This document shows, one piece after another, positions 12,928 through 14,080 of a DNA stretch of 14,080 bases. The translations under genes were made by a program, and so were the position numbers. Below the pieces are notes generated by a model that ran no database searches, was not told the origin of the DNA, and saw only the letters and a program-made list of their open reading frames with translations. Origin of the DNA: a bacterium (GTDB lineage: Bacteria > Pseudomonadota > Alphaproteobacteria > Rhizobiales > Xanthobacteraceae); contig JAQSDT010000726.1 of NCBI GenBank assembly GCA_029946075.1, positions 1 to 14,080 of the forward strand, read 5' to 3'. The number at the start of each line of letters is the position of its first letter. The stretch's first letter is position 1.

Positions 12928-14080
12928 ATGCAACAGGCCGCCGCGCCCAAAGTCAGCTTTGTTTCGCTCGGGTGCCCCAAGGCGTTGGTGGATTCCGAGC
13001 GGATCATCACGCGCCTGCGCGCCGAGGGCTATGAGCTGGCGCGCAAGCATGACGGCGCCGATATCGTCATCGTCAACACCTGCGGCTTCCTCGACAGCGC
13101 CAAGCAGGAATCGCTCGGCGCCATCGGCGAGGCGATGGCCGAGAACGGCAAGGTCATCGTCACCGGCTGTATGGGCGCCGAACCCGAGCAGATCGAGGCG
13201 GCCTATCCCGGCGTGCTGTCGATCACCGGTCCGCAGCAATATGAGAGCGTGCTGGAAGCCGTGCACCGGGCGCTGCCGCCGGTCCACAATCCGCATCTCG
13301 ATCTGGTGCCGCCCCAGGGCGTCAAGCTGACGCCGCGCCACTATGCCTATCTGAAGATTTCCGAAGGCTGCAACAACCGCTGCAGCTTCTGCATCATCCC
13401 GAAACTGCGCGGTGACCTGGTGTCGCGCCCGGCCAATGACGTGCTGCGCGAGGCGGAAAAACTCGTCGCGGCCGGCGTCAAGGAATTGCTGGTCATCTCG
13501 CAGGACACGTCGGCTTACGGCGTCGATATCAAATATGCCGAGAGCCCGTGGAAGGATCGCCAGGTCCGCGCCAAATTCTTCGACCTCGCCAAAGAGCTCG
13601 GCGATCTCGGCGCCTGGGTCCGCCTGCAATATGTCTACCCCTACCCGCATGTCGACGAAGTCATCGGCCTGATGACCGAGGGCAAGATTCTGCCCTATCT
13701 CGATATCCCGTTCCAGCATGCGAGCCCCGACGTGCTGAAGGCCATGAAGCGTCCGGCCGCGCAGGAGAAGACGCTCGGCCGCATCAAGAAATGGCGCGAG
13801 GAATGTCCTGACCTGACGCTGCGCTCCACCTTCATCGTCGGCTTCCCCGGCGAGACCGATTCCGATTTTGCCTATCTGCTCGACTGGCTCGAAGAGGCCG
13901 AAATCGATCGTCTCGGCTGCTTCAAATACGAACCGGTCGCGGGCGCCGCTTCGAACGCGATCGGCCAGGCCGTGCCTGACGAGATCAAGCAGGAGCGCTG
14001 GAACGCGCTGATGGCGCGGCAGCAGAAGATTTCGGCGCGCCGCCTCAAGCGCAAGGTCGGCACCCGCCAGCAGATCATCA
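12928..14080 (+). CDS. rimO: Ribosomal protein S12 methylthiotransferase RimO, 3'-truncated by the window
   Basis: An open frame from ATG at 12928 to the window edge, 384 codons without a stop. RimO is a radical-SAM enzyme that adds a methylthio group to the conserved aspartate of ribosomal protein S12. The N-terminal cluster cysteines are C16 (SLGCPKALVDSE), C52 (NTCGFLDSA) and C81 (TGCMG). The radical-SAM cluster is C148, C152 and C155 (EGCNNRCSFCIIPKLRG). SQDTSAYGVD and DIPFQHASP are further family blocks. SLGCPK and CIIPKLRG separate RimO from the tRNA enzyme MiaB. The C-terminal TRAM domain, roughly the last 55 residues, lies outside the window. The gene is divergent from nasT and unrelated to it in function. 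Confidence 0.96.
   Translation, partial: MQQAAAPKVSFVSLGCPKALVDSERIITRLRAEGYELARKHDGADIVIVNTCGFLDSAKQESLGAIGEAMAENGKVIVTGCMGAEPEQIEAAYPGVLSITGPQQYESVLEAVHRALPPVHNPHLDLVPPQGVKLTPRHYAYLKISEGCNNRCSFCIIPKLRGDLVSRPANDVLREAEKLVAAGVKELLVISQDTSAYGVDIKYAESPWKDRQVRAKFFDLAKELGDLGAWVRLQYVYPYPHVDEVIGLMTEGKILPYLDIPFQHASPDVLKAMKRPAAQEKTLGRIKKWREECPDLTLRSTFIVGFPGETDSDFAYLLDWLEEAEIDRLGCFKYEPVAGAASNAIGQAVPDEIKQERWNALMARQQKISARRLKRKVGTRQQII

Noticed and set aside
12913..13719. A 268-codon open frame on the minus strand opposite rimO
   Set aside because: rimO carries both cysteine clusters in the plus frame, which runs open to the window edge; the antisense protein has no motif.

Overview
The window looks like chromosomal DNA of an alphaproteobacterium of the Bradyrhizobium/Nitrobacteraceae type. 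The grounds are the GC-rich codon use, a NasS-NasT pair, a NirA-type siroheme reductase paired with a flavoprotein, and a CYP153-like P450. This placement is inferred from gene content and style; no search was run. All genes are read directly from the sequence. The window is cut inside a gene at both ends.

Left end (1-1190): the C-terminus of pxpC, then pxpA. Both encode subunits of the bacterial 5-oxoprolinase, which opens 5-oxoproline to glutamate. A 50-residue single-pass membrane protein is convergent with pxpA.

Middle (about 1300-7248): a compact minus-strand operon with a divergent TetR-family regulator. In transcription order it encodes a TauD-family Fe(II)/2-oxoglutarate dioxygenase, a periplasmic binding protein, an ATPase and a permease of the nitrate/sulfonate/taurine ABC class, a putidaredoxin-type [2Fe-2S] ferredoxin, and a CYP153-like cytochrome P450. 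The genes overlap or lie 22-62 bases apart, so co-transcription is very likely. The logic is uptake of a small organic compound followed by attack with two different oxygenases. The substrate cannot be read from the sequence. The regulator and operon share an 89-base AT-rich spacer with overlapping promoter-like boxes and the perfect palindrome AACTATAGTT. Spot GC counts in the P450 gene are clearly lower than in the housekeeping-type genes to the right.

Right (7308-12814): a nitrate/nitrite assimilation block on the minus strand. nasT (ANTAR antiterminator) and nasS (cytoplasmic nitrate/nitrite sensor) are followed by an intrinsic terminator. Next come a sigma-54-like promoter, a leader with hairpins that resemble the ANTAR-target RNA motif, and a two-gene operon. 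That operon encodes a NirA-type siroheme/[4Fe-4S] reductase and an unusual electron-donor flavoprotein. The flavoprotein has a CysJ-like FAD/NADPH half but carries a four-cysteine Fe-S domain where the flavodoxin domain should be. Both subunits begin with a similar short motif.

Right end (12928-14080): rimO, the ribosomal protein S12 methylthiotransferase, divergent from nasT and truncated by the window edge before its TRAM domain.

The two most interesting items are the oxygenase-transporter operon and the NasS/NasT-nitrite reductase locus with its leader RNA and its non-standard reductase partner. No tRNA, rRNA, CRISPR array, insertion sequence or transposase was seen.
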